Source: Lentisphaerota bacterium (GTDB lineage Bacteria; Verrucomicrobiota; Lentisphaeria; Oligosphaerales; Oligosphaeraceae). Taken from it: a stretch of DNA of 14,106 bases. The notes under the pieces were generated by a model. That model saw only the letters and a program-made list of their open reading frames with translations. It did no database searches and had not been told where the DNA came from. Where the stretch lies: NCBI GenBank assembly GCA_012800565.1, contig JAAZIZ010000164.1, positions 1-14,106 on the forward strand, written 5' to 3'. Made by a program: the position numbers and the translations under genes. Each line of letters starts with the position of its first letter. Position 1 is the first letter of the stretch. Of this stretch, positions 1 to 6,713 are shown piece after piece.

Positions 1-1285
1 CGGAAATCCTCCCGCCCAAGTCCTTGCAGGCCTGATAGAGATCATGCAGGATTGCCGGCAGTATGCGTTCCCACTGGGACAGCTCCCATTCCGGCGGCAT
101 CACCGGGGTGGCATGCAGGTTGCCGTCCCCGGCGTGACCATAGCAGGGAATCAGCACACCATATTTTTGCGAGATTTCGCTGATGGCCTTTGACATCGCC
201 GGGATGGCCGCAATCGGCACCACGATGTCCTCCAGGCTCTGATTGGGTGAGAAGACCTTGAAGGCCTCGGCTATGGAACGGCGAATGCGCCAGATGCGCT
301 CGGAATTCGCTTTGGTATCTGCGACGTATACTGCGGTGGCGCCTGCAGCCAGGCATTGTTCGCCGATGACATCGTATTGTTTTTCCACCTGCTCCTGATC
401 GGCGCCGTCGACCGTAATCAGCAGCATCGCTTCACTGCTGCCGCAGGGCAGGCTCTCGTTCAGATATTCACAGGCGGTGCTGAACGCCAGCTTGTCGATG
501 AATTCGATGGCGGTGGGAATGATGCCCCCGACGGTGATGATCCTGGGGACCACCGCGATGGCTTCCTCAACGCTGTCGAACAGGCAGAGCAGGTCAACAT
601 TGGCCTTGGGCAACGGCAGCAGTTTCAGAATAATTTTGGTGAATACCGCCAGTATGCCTTCGGAACCGACCATCAGCTGCAGGAGATTCAGCCCGGAGAC
701 ATCCTTGACCAGCTTGCCCCCCAGTTCGACAATTTCACCGGTCGGAGTGACGACTTCCAGGCCCAGGACATATCTGCCGGTGACACCGTACTTGACCGCT
801 TTGCCGCCGCCGGCATTCTCAGCCACATTACCGCCGACCATGCAAGTCTCCAGACTCATCGGATAGCCGGCATAGAACAGATTGAAAGGCCGCAGCGCAT
901 CGTTGATTTCCGAAGTGATCACCCCGGGCTCGACGGTCACGGTCAGATTCTCACGGTCGATTTCCAGAATTTTGCTCATTCGGGCGCAATCCAGGACTAT
1001 ACCCCGGTGGATCGGCACCGCGCCGCCGGAGAGACCGGAGCCGGCACCACGGGGAGTGACTGCGATGTGTTCGCGGTTGGCCAGGCGCATAATGGCGGCA
1101 ATCTCGGCCGCTGAGCCCGGTTTGAGCACTGCTTCCGGCAATGTCGGCGGACAGTGCGCGGCTTCGTCATGGCTGTAGGCCTGCAGGCGTTCAAGATCGT
1201 CATAGATCAGGTTGCGCTCACCGACTATGGAGGCTAATTCCGCTGCTATGCGGGGAGTGACCTTGGCAAAGGGGGTGTTGTTCAT
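1..1285 (-). CDS. lctD: FAD-linked 2-hydroxyacid (probably lactate) dehydrogenase, GlcD/LctD type, C-terminus cut by window edge
   Basis: The product is a flavoprotein of the vanillyl-alcohol-oxidase/PCMH fold that oxidises a 2-hydroxyacid to a 2-oxoacid and passes electrons to an ETF. The 428 visible residues read without interruption from ATG at 1285. The FAD pyrophosphate loop PRGAGSGLSGGAVP lies at residues 78-91, the VGGNVAENAGGGKAVKYG segment at 150-167, and GSEG with its flanking helix near 207-210. The substrate-side motif GHAGDGN is at 383-389. Family members are about 460 residues, so only some 30-40 are missing. It lies 46 bp downstream of etfA in the same direction. The etfB-etfA-dehydrogenase order matches the acetogen confurcating lactate dehydrogenase LctBCD, which is why lactate is preferred. 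Glycolate or 2-hydroxyglutarate cannot be excluded from sequence alone. No strong Shine-Dalgarno precedes the ATG, which suggests reinitiation after etfA. Confidence 0.9.
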   Translation of the reverse strand, partial: MNNTPFAKVTPRIAAELASIVGERNLIYDDLERLQAYSHDEAAHCPPTLPEAVLKPGSAAEIAAIMRLANREHIAVTPRGAGSGLSGGAVPIHRGIVLDCARMSKILEIDRENLTVTVEPGVITSEINDALRPFNLFYAGYPMSLETCMVGGNVAENAGGGKAVKYGVTGRYVLGLEVVTPTGEIVELGGKLVKDVSGLNLLQLMVGSEGILAVFTKIILKLLPLPKANVDLLCLFDSVEEAIAVVPRIITVGGIIPTAIEFIDKLAFSTACEYLNESLPCGSSEAMLLITVDGADQEQVEKQYDVIGEQCLAAGATAVYVADTKANSERIWRIRRSIAEAFKVFSPNQSLEDIVVPIAAIPAMSKAISEISQKYGVLIPCYGHAGDGNLHATPVMPPEWELSQWERILPAILHDLYQACKDLGGRIS

Positions 1286-1331
1286 GTTCTTACTGCAACT
1301 GGAAGGAGTGGAAACGTATGATCATGCAGGC

Positions 1332-2339
1332 TCAGGACTGCTTCCGGCTGGCTTCAATCTTTTCCGCCAGCAAGGGCAGGATGGTGAAGAGGTCGCCGCA
1401 GATGGCCAGTTCTGAATATTGGAAGATCGGAGCCTCCGGATCGGTATTGATGGCGATAATGGTATCCGAGGTCTGCATTCCGGCCAGATGCTGCACCGCG
1501 CCTGAGATGCCGGCCGCGAGATAGACCTTCGGTGAAACGGTCTTGCCGGAGAGCCCAACCTGGCTCGGGTAGGGCACCCAGCCCCGGTCCACGGCTTCCC
1601 GGCTGGCCCCAACAGCAGCGTCCAGAAGCTCGGCCAGCTTCCGGGGCAGAGACATATTCTCGGCCTTCTTGATGCCGCGGCCGATTGCTATCACGACTTC
1701 TGCATCCTGGATGCCGCGCTCGTCAGGGGCTTTCTCGAAAGACACCCGCCGGACACGGCTGCCCAGCAGGGCGGCCGGCGGTTCCCAGCGGCGGATTTCG
1801 CCTTGGCGCCCAGGCTTGGGTTCGGCAGGCCGACTGGAATGCGGCCGTACGGTGGCCATCTGAGGCCGTTCAGTCGGGGTCTTGATGGTGGCCATGATGT
1901 TACCGCCGGCGGCCGGACGGGTTTGCAGCAGTAGGCCGCTGTCCGCCTCAATGTCCAAATCAGTGCAGTCAGCAGTCAGGCCGAGGCGTAATTTTCCGGC
2001 GATGTAGGGCATTACGGTGCGGCCGCTGCTGGTTGCTGCGGCCAGCATTATTTCCGGTTTCTCCTCCTTGATCAGTGCACAGAGACAGGCTGAATATGGC
2101 TCCGGGCTGAAAATCGCCAATTCGGCAGCACTGGCGTGCAGAACCCGGTCGGCGCCGCGGGCGATGAGCTGCTGCAGCTCGCTGTCCGGCAGGTTGGCGC
2201 CCAGGATTACTGCGGTCAGGGGATGTTTGCGTTTGTCAGCCAGGACGCGGCCCCGGGCCAGAAGCTCATAGCTGACTGAGTCGATCCGGCCCTGGGATTG
2301 CTCGGCCAGAATCCAGATTCCGTGGTGTGCGCTGTTCAT
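1332..2339 (-). CDS. etfA: Electron transfer flavoprotein alpha subunit (EtfA/LctC-like)
   Basis: This 335-residue protein is the alpha subunit of an ETF heterodimer that carries FAD and relays electrons between its partner dehydrogenase and NAD/ferredoxin. The C-terminal FAD domain is unmistakable: GASREAVDRGW at 244-254, VGLSGKTVSPKVYLAAGISG at 261-280, QHLAGM at 283-288 and the NTDPEAPIF segment at 298-306. The N-terminal domain (1-190) has the normal ETF alpha/beta fold pattern. It begins directly with MNSAHHGIWILAEQ and has no cysteine-rich ferredoxin-like domain; as I recall, LctC of Acetobacterium woodii carries one. The start codon overlaps the etfB stop by 4 bp (ATGA), fixing the start and showing translational coupling. 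The next gene downstream is the GlcD-type dehydrogenase, the expected electron donor. Confidence 0.95.
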   Translation of the reverse strand: MNSAHHGIWILAEQSQGRIDSVSYELLARGRVLADKRKHPLTAVILGANLPDSELQQLIARGADRVLHASAAELAIFSPEPYSACLCALIKEEKPEIMLAAATSSGRTVMPYIAGKLRLGLTADCTDLDIEADSGLLLQTRPAAGGNIMATIKTPTERPQMATVRPHSSRPAEPKPGRQGEIRRWEPPAALLGSRVRRVSFEKAPDERGIQDAEVVIAIGRGIKKAENMSLPRKLAELLDAAVGASREAVDRGWVPYPSQVGLSGKTVSPKVYLAAGISGAVQHLAGMQTSDTIIAINTDPEAPIFQYSELAICGDLFTILPLLAEKIEASRKQS

Positions 2340-3136
2340 AGTACCCCTTTCTGCCGGAAAATGGCGATAATTTTATCCACTGCCTGTTCTGCTCCGGCTG
2401 GATCAAGCGCAGAGAGGCGCTCGCTTTGTTTCAGATGATTGGGCCGGAAAATGCTGACCACCCGCGTCGGGGAGGCATTCAGGCCGGTGTCAGCGGGGTC
2501 GATGCCCAATTCCTCGGCATTGATTATCCGGCATTCGGCCGCTCGCGCTCGCCGTTTCCCTGCCAGGGTCGGCAGGCGGGGCACCGAGGCCTCTTTCAGG
2601 ATGCAGACAACCGCCGGCCCCGTGGTCTCGACCGTTTCATAGCCGTCTTCAAGCATCCTGCGGACCTGCCAGGCGTCGGCACTGCGCTTGATGGCACTGG
2701 CGTAAGTCAGCACTGGCAGATCAAGCATGGCGGCCAGGGCAGGGCCGGTTTGGCCGGTTTCCCCGTCAGTGGCGCGTTCGCCGCATAAAATCAGATCATA
2801 AGAACCGATTTTGGCTATTGCTGCAGCCAGGGTCTTGGCAGTGCACCAGGTATCTGAACCAGCGAATTTCCGGTCAGAGAGCAGGTAGCCCTGGTCGGCT
2901 CCCAGTGCGATGGCTTCCTTCAGGACACTGACTGCTGCCAGCGGACCCATGCTCAGGCAATCGATGTTGACTGTGGCGGCAGACTGCTCCCGCAGAATCA
3001 GTGCACACTCCAAGGCGTGCAAATCCAGCGGATTGATGACGGAATTGGCGGCTTCCCGGACCAGGGTGCCAGTGCTTTCATCCATGCGGGTGGCCTGACT
3101 TTCCGGAACCTGTTTGATTAGTACCAGGATATTCAT
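2336..3136 (-). CDS. etfB: Electron transfer flavoprotein beta subunit (EtfB/LctB-like)
   Basis: This 266-residue beta subunit of the ETF heterodimer starts with the typical MNILVLIKQVPES. The segment LSDRKFAGSDTWCTAKTLAA (86-105) and CGERATDGETGQTGP (118-132) correspond to the nucleotide-binding loops. The LSDR-FAGSDT form resembles ETFs that bind a second FAD in the beta subunit and take part in electron bifurcation, rather than AMP-binding mitochondrial-type ETFs; this is a family-based inference. The EtfB signature region follows at 181-195 (KEASVPRLPTLAGKR). It is coupled to etfA by a 4-bp overlap and begins 33 bp after the stop of the ABC exporter gene. The ATG at 3136 lacks a clear Shine-Dalgarno, so it may depend on upstream translation. 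The etfB-etfA-dehydrogenase order supports an LctBCD-type complex. Confidence 0.95.
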   Translation of the reverse strand: MNILVLIKQVPESQATRMDESTGTLVREAANSVINPLDLHALECALILREQSAATVNIDCLSMGPLAAVSVLKEAIALGADQGYLLSDRKFAGSDTWCTAKTLAAAIAKIGSYDLILCGERATDGETGQTGPALAAMLDLPVLTYASAIKRSADAWQVRRMLEDGYETVETTGPAVVCILKEASVPRLPTLAGKRRARAAECRIINAEELGIDPADTGLNASPTRVVSIFRPNHLKQSERLSALDPAGAEQAVDKIIAIFRQKGVL

Positions 3137-3169
3137 GGGCGGAGTCTCGCGGGAGGTGGAGAGTGACTC

Positions 3170-5197
3170 TCAGGAGGGTGATTGTCCTGAGAACTGCATG
3201 TCATAGAGTTTACGATAAGCGCCGTTGAGCGCGTACAATTCTTGGTGGCTGCCTCGTTCCAAAATGCGCCCCTGGTCCATTACCAGAATCACATCGGCCT
3301 TGATGATGGTGCTCAGACGGTGGGCTATGGCCAGGACCGTCCGGTCATGCATCACGTTGTTCAAAGCCTCCTGTACCAGATGCTCGGTCACAGTGTCCAG
3401 GGAGCTGGTCGCCTCGTCCAAAATCAGGATGGGCGGATTTTTCAGGATGGTCCTGGCTATGGCCAGGCGCTGTTTCTGTCCGCCGCTGAGCTGGTTTCCG
3501 CGCTCGCCGACCTTGCGCTCGTAGCCTTCCGGGGCGGCAGTGATGAACTCGCTGGCGTTGGCCTGCTCAGCCGCAGCCTGGATTTCCTGCATGGACGCAT
3601 CGCGCTTGCCGTAGCGGATATTGTCGGCGATGGAGTCATTGAACAGGAAAGTGTCCTGCGAGACAATGCCGATCAGGTTGCGCAAGTCGGTGATGGCCAG
3701 GCTGCGCAAGTCATGTCCGTCCAGATAGATACTTCCCTGGGTGGGGTCATAGAAGCGGGCCAGGAGGTTGGCCAGAGTCGATTTACCGGAACCGGTCTGA
3801 CCTACTATGGCAACCAGCTGTCCTTTGCCGATGCGCAGATTCACTTCATCGATGACTATCGGTGTATCGGCGGAGTATGAGAAAGAGACTTGATCGAAGA
3901 CTATTTCATGCTGAAAGGTATTGATCCGTACCGGATCAGACGGTTGGGGCAGGGTTTGGTCGCTGTCCAGCAGCTCAAAAATACGTTCGGCCGCGGCCGC
4001 GCTTCTCTGCAGACTGGCGTTGATTTTGGCTAAGTCTTTGATGGGCTTATAGGCCTGCTGGGCCGCAAAGCCGATCACTGCCAGGGTTCCGAAAGAAATC
4101 TGATAGCGGTAGCAGATCAGCACGAAGATTGAGGCCAGAGCGATGGCCGAGAGCTGCATGCTGGGATGGATGAAGACATCTGCCAGAATCGCCTTGCGCA
4201 CAGATTTGAAGTACTTCTCATTGACGGCCTTGAAACGCTGCTGTTCGTATTTTTCCTGATTAAAGGCTTTGACCACCTGGATGCCGCTGAAGCTCTCCAG
4301 CATGCGCGAGGTCACGGTGGAAATCCGTTCCAGGACCCGTTTCTCATAACGTTTCAGGTAGGTTGAGAGCAGGTACACCGGGATGATGCAGAAAGGCAGG
4401 AACAGAAGTACCAGCAGTGCGGGAGTCTGCAGTTGTGCTTCCCGGGTCTTGGCGATGATGAACTGCCCGGACACGCAAATGAAGATTGGTGCGGTGAACA
4501 GCTCGGGGATGGATGATGAGATTACCCGTTCGACAGCATTGGTGTCATTGAAGCAGCGGCTGATCAGCTGGCCGCAGTCATGCCGGGAAAAGTAAGACAA
4601 TGACTGCTGCTGCAGTTTGTCGAACAGGCATTGCCGCATATCAGTGACGATGCGGCTGCCTACCCAGCGCAGACAGTAGCGGTTCAGCAATTCTCCCAGG
4701 GATTGGATGACAAAAAACAGAAACAAGATGCTGATGATCAGCATCACAACAGGCAAGGTCAGAGACTCCTCAGCCTCAATGCGCACATCCAGGCCGAAGC
4801 GCTCGAACAAGTTGTTGATCCGGTGCAGAAGCCGGGCGCGTTTCTGCTCTATCTTCGCAGTCTCACGTTGATTCTGGTTTACTGCAGGGCTGGGCTCAGG
4901 TACGGATTCGTCTGCCGGCTGGATGGCGTCGGGCTGCCGGAGACGGCTCAGCTTCGGCAGTTCGCCAATGGTACTGGGCTGTTCCGCCGCACCTGAGGTG
5001 ATGCCGCTCTCGAATGCGTTCATGCTCATGTCCATGACCCGCAATCCGGCTCCCATGGCTCCGCCAATGATGGCGCCGGCCAGAATTCCCAGGCAGATTT
5101 TGAACCAGTATGGTCTGGCGAAAGTCCTGAGCAGGCGGCTGTAGATGGCAAACAGGCTCTGCTGCGGCCGTTGCGAATGATGATTCTTATGGCTCAA
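3170..5197 (-). CDS. ABC exporter, fused permease and ATPase (MsbA/lipid exporter type), TTG start
   Basis: This 675-residue half-transporter of the type IV (MsbA/Sav1866) fold would act as a homodimer in the inner membrane to export a lipid, glycolipid, peptide or drug. A membrane domain (about 30-395) is followed by an ATPase domain with Walker A GQTGSGKS at 466-473, the Q-loop glutamine at 514, signature LSGGQ at 570-574, Walker B ILILDEA at 590-596 and the H-loop histidine at 626. All catalytic residues are intact. It is longer than the usual 580-600 because about 87 residues, rich in Pro, Glu and Gln, lie between TM1 (31-58) and TM2 (147-168), a loop expected to face the periplasm. The start is TTG at 5197. 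AAGGGG, 8 nt upstream inside the last codons of the aminotransferase gene, serves as ribosome-binding site and implies coupling. The substrate cannot be told from the sequence. Confidence 0.93.
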   Translation of the reverse strand: MSHKNHHSQRPQQSLFAIYSRLLRTFARPYWFKICLGILAGAIIGGAMGAGLRVMDMSMNAFESGITSGAAEQPSTIGELPKLSRLRQPDAIQPADESVPEPSPAVNQNQRETAKIEQKRARLLHRINNLFERFGLDVRIEAEESLTLPVVMLIISILFLFFVIQSLGELLNRYCLRWVGSRIVTDMRQCLFDKLQQQSLSYFSRHDCGQLISRCFNDTNAVERVISSSIPELFTAPIFICVSGQFIIAKTREAQLQTPALLVLLFLPFCIIPVYLLSTYLKRYEKRVLERISTVTSRMLESFSGIQVVKAFNQEKYEQQRFKAVNEKYFKSVRKAILADVFIHPSMQLSAIALASIFVLICYRYQISFGTLAVIGFAAQQAYKPIKDLAKINASLQRSAAAAERIFELLDSDQTLPQPSDPVRINTFQHEIVFDQVSFSYSADTPIVIDEVNLRIGKGQLVAIVGQTGSGKSTLANLLARFYDPTQGSIYLDGHDLRSLAITDLRNLIGIVSQDTFLFNDSIADNIRYGKRDASMQEIQAAAEQANASEFITAAPEGYERKVGERGNQLSGGQKQRLAIARTILKNPPILILDEATSSLDTVTEHLVQEALNNVMHDRTVLAIAHRLSTIIKADVILVMDQGRILERGSHQELYALNGAYRKLYDMQFSGQSPS

Positions 5198-5201
5198 GCT
5201 T

Positions 5202-6317
5202 TTACCCCTTGACCAGGCTCAGCAGCGTATCAGCGACATATTTCTTCTGGATATGTGACAATTCGGGATAGATCGGCAGGGCCAGGGTCTCATTGGCTGC
5301 CGCCTCGCTGGCCGGACAGTCTCCTTCACGGTAGCCGAGAGACTGGAAGCATTCCTGCAGATGCAGCGGCACCGGGTAATATACGGCACAGCCGATGCCG
5401 GCGGCTTTCAGACCCTCCCAGACCTGGTTCCGGCGACCGCCAGTGAGGCGAATCACAAACTGGTTCATAACATGACGGGTGGACCATGCCGCAATCTCCG
5501 GGCAGATAATCTCCGGACAGTCGCTCAACAGCGCACAGTAGTCGGCATAATTCTTCTGCCGGCTTTCGGTCCAGCTGTCAAGGTACTTGAGTTTGATGTC
5601 CAAGACTAAGGCCTGCAGAGCGTCGATGCGGAAATTGCCGCCGATGAGCTTGTGGTGGTATTGCGGAGCCATGCCGTGATTGCGCAGAATCTTCAGGAGT
5701 TTGTCCCGCTCTGGGTCACGGCAGAGCACCATCCCGGCATCGCCAAAACCGCCCAGGTTCTTGCTGGGGAAGAAAGACAGGCAGCCGTAATGGCCGATGG
5801 CCCCGGTGCGTTGCCCGCGGCATTCTGCTCCGATGGCCTGGCAGGCATCTTCAATCACACAGAGGCCGTATTTGTCTGCCAGAGCCATAACCGCCTGCAT
5901 GTCTGCAGTCTGACCGTACAGATGTACCGGGATAATAGCCTTGCAGCGGGGGGTGATTTTGGCCTCAATCAGCGCAGTGTCGATGGTGTATGAGACAGGG
6001 TCAATATCCACGAAGACCGGTTTGGCACCGCATCGGCAGATGGCTCCGGCGGTAGCGAAAAAGGTGTACGCGCTGGTGATTACTTCGTCGCCCGGACCGA
6101 TATTTTCCGCCATCAACGCCAGCAGCAATGCATCCGAGCCGGAGGACACTCCGCAGGCGAAAGGGGCAGAACAATAACGCGCGACATTCTGTTCAAATGA
6201 TTCTACCGCAGGTCCCAGAATGAACTGCTGCGAGTCACAGAGTTCAGCTATGGCAGTGAGTATCTCATCCTTCAGGACAGCATATTGCGGCTTCAAATCT
6301 AATAATGGTACCTGCAT
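5202..6317 (-). CDS. DegT/DnrJ/EryC1/StrS-family PLP-dependent sugar aminotransferase
   Basis: This 371-residue enzyme of the fold-type I PLP family adds an amino group to a nucleotide-linked keto-sugar, typically for O-antigen, glycan or lipid decoration. Visible motifs: N-terminal VPLLDLKPQY (3-12), the SSGSDALLLA cofactor phosphate loop (58-67), EDACQAIGA with PLP-ring aspartate D157 (156-164), and SFFPSKNLGGFGDAG with Schiff-base lysine K186 (181-195). The C-terminal YYPVPLHLQ motif (313-321) is typical. An upstream in-frame ATG at 6404 would add 29 residues unlike the family. The ATG at 6317 is preferred because GAGGAAG sits about 8 nt before it and MQVPLLDLKPQY matches relatives. Its stop lies 4 bp before the ABC exporter start, so the pair is probably co-translated; the aminotransferase-exporter pairing suggests envelope glycoconjugate work. 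The exact sugar is unknown. Confidence 0.93.
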   Translation of the reverse strand: MQVPLLDLKPQYAVLKDEILTAIAELCDSQQFILGPAVESFEQNVARYCSAPFACGVSSGSDALLLALMAENIGPGDEVITSAYTFFATAGAICRCGAKPVFVDIDPVSYTIDTALIEAKITPRCKAIIPVHLYGQTADMQAVMALADKYGLCVIEDACQAIGAECRGQRTGAIGHYGCLSFFPSKNLGGFGDAGMVLCRDPERDKLLKILRNHGMAPQYHHKLIGGNFRIDALQALVLDIKLKYLDSWTESRQKNYADYCALLSDCPEIICPEIAAWSTRHVMNQFVIRLTGGRRNQVWEGLKAAGIGCAVYYPVPLHLQECFQSLGYREGDCPASEAAANETLALPIYPELSHIQKKYVADTLLSLVKG

Positions 6318-6361
6318 TATCTTTCTTCCTCGTTGACAATAAAATGGTAACGGCGGCAGAG

Positions 6362-6369
6362 ATTCTATA
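6362..6369 (-). promoter_or_regulatory. Candidate -10 element for the leftward operon
   Basis: Read on the minus strand, 6369-6362 is TATAGAAT, a good sigma-70-type -10, about 45 nt upstream of the preferred aminotransferase ATG at 6317. The region 17 bp further upstream has no good TTGACA match (closest is TTATGG), so the assignment is weak. It lies inside the upstream extension of the aminotransferase reading frame, which supports the shorter protein start. Confidence 0.25.
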
Positions 6370-6422
6370 CCCTCAAATGGGATAGACCATAAGATAACTT
6401 TCATTGCTGAACTTGCAACTGA

Positions 6423-6454
6423 AAGCAGAGGCGAAAAATTTTTCGCCCCTGCTT
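6423..6454. repeat. 32-bp near-perfect palindrome (operator or bidirectional hairpin)
   Basis: The core GGCGAAAAATTTTTCGCC (6430-6447) is a perfect 18-bp palindrome. After one A/C mismatch on each side it continues symmetrically as AAGCAG (6423-6428) and CTGCTT (6449-6454), so 30 of 32 positions pair. It lies between the two divergent operons. As RNA it would form a GC-clamped hairpin, and on the plus strand it is followed by T-rich but interrupted sequence (TTGTTTGTTGTGG). As DNA, its two-fold symmetry would suit a dimeric repressor. I do not recognise a known operator consensus in it. Confidence 0.75.
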
Positions 6455-6598
6455 GTTTGTTGTGGTTTTCAGATTACATTATCTGCATTGACAAAAATCA
6501 GCATCAGCTGGCTGAGTTCTTTTCTGTTCTCGCGGTGAATGTCTTTTGTCATTAAAACTCCGTACTGAGACCGAAGATTTTTTCTGAGGGCGAAGGGC

Positions 6599-6634
6599 AT
6601 GCGGAATGGCGATACCGTGATTGGCTTCGGCTGA
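6599..6634 (+). other. Possible 11-residue leader micro-ORF
   Basis: ATG at 6599 opens a short frame encoding MRNGDTVIGFG, which stops at 6632-6634, 24 nt before the terminator stem. GAGGG at 6586-6590 lies 8 nt upstream and is a plausible ribosome-binding site. There is no run of one amino acid of the kind seen in classic attenuator leader peptides. Such a short frame with a purine-rich stretch before it can arise by chance, so this is only a candidate. Confidence 0.2.
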
Positions 6635-6639
6635 TCCGG
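6615..6639 (+). ncRNA. Leader hairpin with C(UUCG)G tetraloop upstream of the hyd operon
   Basis: CCG (6615-6617), a bulged T, and GATTGGC (6619-6625) pair with GCTGATC (6630-6636) and CGG (6637-6639) around the loop TTCG (6626-6629). This gives 10 pairs, two of them G-U, capped by the very stable C(UUCG)G tetraloop. An alternative helix pairs 6623-6630 (GGCTTCGG) with 6652-6659 (CTGAAGTC). It would disrupt this hairpin and take the first base of the terminator stem. No known riboswitch class is recognised. Confidence 0.45.
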
Positions 6640-6658
6640 CGGATACCTTTTCTGAAGT

Positions 6659-6692
6659 CCTGCAGGCGCTCTCGCTTGCAGGGCTTTTTTTT
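6659..6692 (+). terminator. Intrinsic terminator in the hyd operon leader (attenuator candidate)
   Basis: CCTGCAGGCG (6659-6668) pairs with CGCTTGCAGG (6673-6682) around the loop CTCT, a 10-bp stem with a single G-U. After GC it is followed by eight consecutive T (6685-6692), the classic Rho-independent form. It ends 21 nt before the first hyd gene. No plus-strand gene lies upstream in the window's intergenic region, so the terminated transcript must start within it. This is the arrangement expected of a conditional terminator or of a small RNA gene. Confidence 0.8.
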
Positions 6693-6705
6693 GGTGCTAT
6701 TGCCT

Positions 6706-6710
6706 GGAGG
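6706..6710 (+). promoter_or_regulatory. Ribosome-binding site of the TM1266-like gene
   Basis: GGAGG lies 3 nt before ATG 6714 and 6 nt before ATG 6717. The spacing favours the second ATG, so the real protein may begin one residue later than annotated. Confidence 0.7.
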
Positions 6711-6713
6711 TGT

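Larger units (their letters stand above)
6318..6713. promoter_or_regulatory. Divergent intergenic region between the degT-lct and hyd operons
   Basis: These 396 bp separate the leftward aminotransferase/exporter/ETF operon from the rightward hydrogenase maturation operon and hold no convincing protein gene. From left to right I see the aminotransferase ribosome-binding site and an AT-rich promoter-like stretch (6318-6420), a 32-bp palindrome (6423-6454), a TTGACA hexamer at 6488-6493 with no matching -10, a C(UUCG)G hairpin (6615-6639), an intrinsic terminator (6659-6692) and the GGAGG of the first hyd gene (6706-6710). The rightward promoter could not be pinned down. Confidence 0.7.

Noticed and set aside
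356..1114. 252-codon plus-strand open frame
   Set aside because: It lies entirely opposite the GlcD-type dehydrogenase, which has clear FAD motifs in the minus frame.
6318..6404. Longer aminotransferase start at 6404
   Set aside because: The extra 29 residues do not resemble the family N-terminus, no ribosome-binding site was noted there, and the segment contains the -10-like TATAGAAT. GAGGAAG before ATG 6317 is better.
6488..6516. TTGACA (6488-6493) as -35 of the hyd operon promoter
   Set aside because: The bases 16-19 nt downstream (GCTGAG region) bear no likeness to a -10 element.
6539..6568. Nine-codon frame MSFVIKTPY as a leader peptide
   Set aside because: It has only a weak GGTG upstream, directly abutting the ATG, and no regulatory codon run. 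A single Tyr codon is not evidence of tyrosine sensing.
6580..6660. Resemblance to a TPP riboswitch (CTGAGG, then CTGATCCGG and GATACC)
   Set aside because: The order and the CTGAGA and GCGTAGGGA-type core are not conserved, and thiamine control of hyd genes is not expected. The match is superficial.
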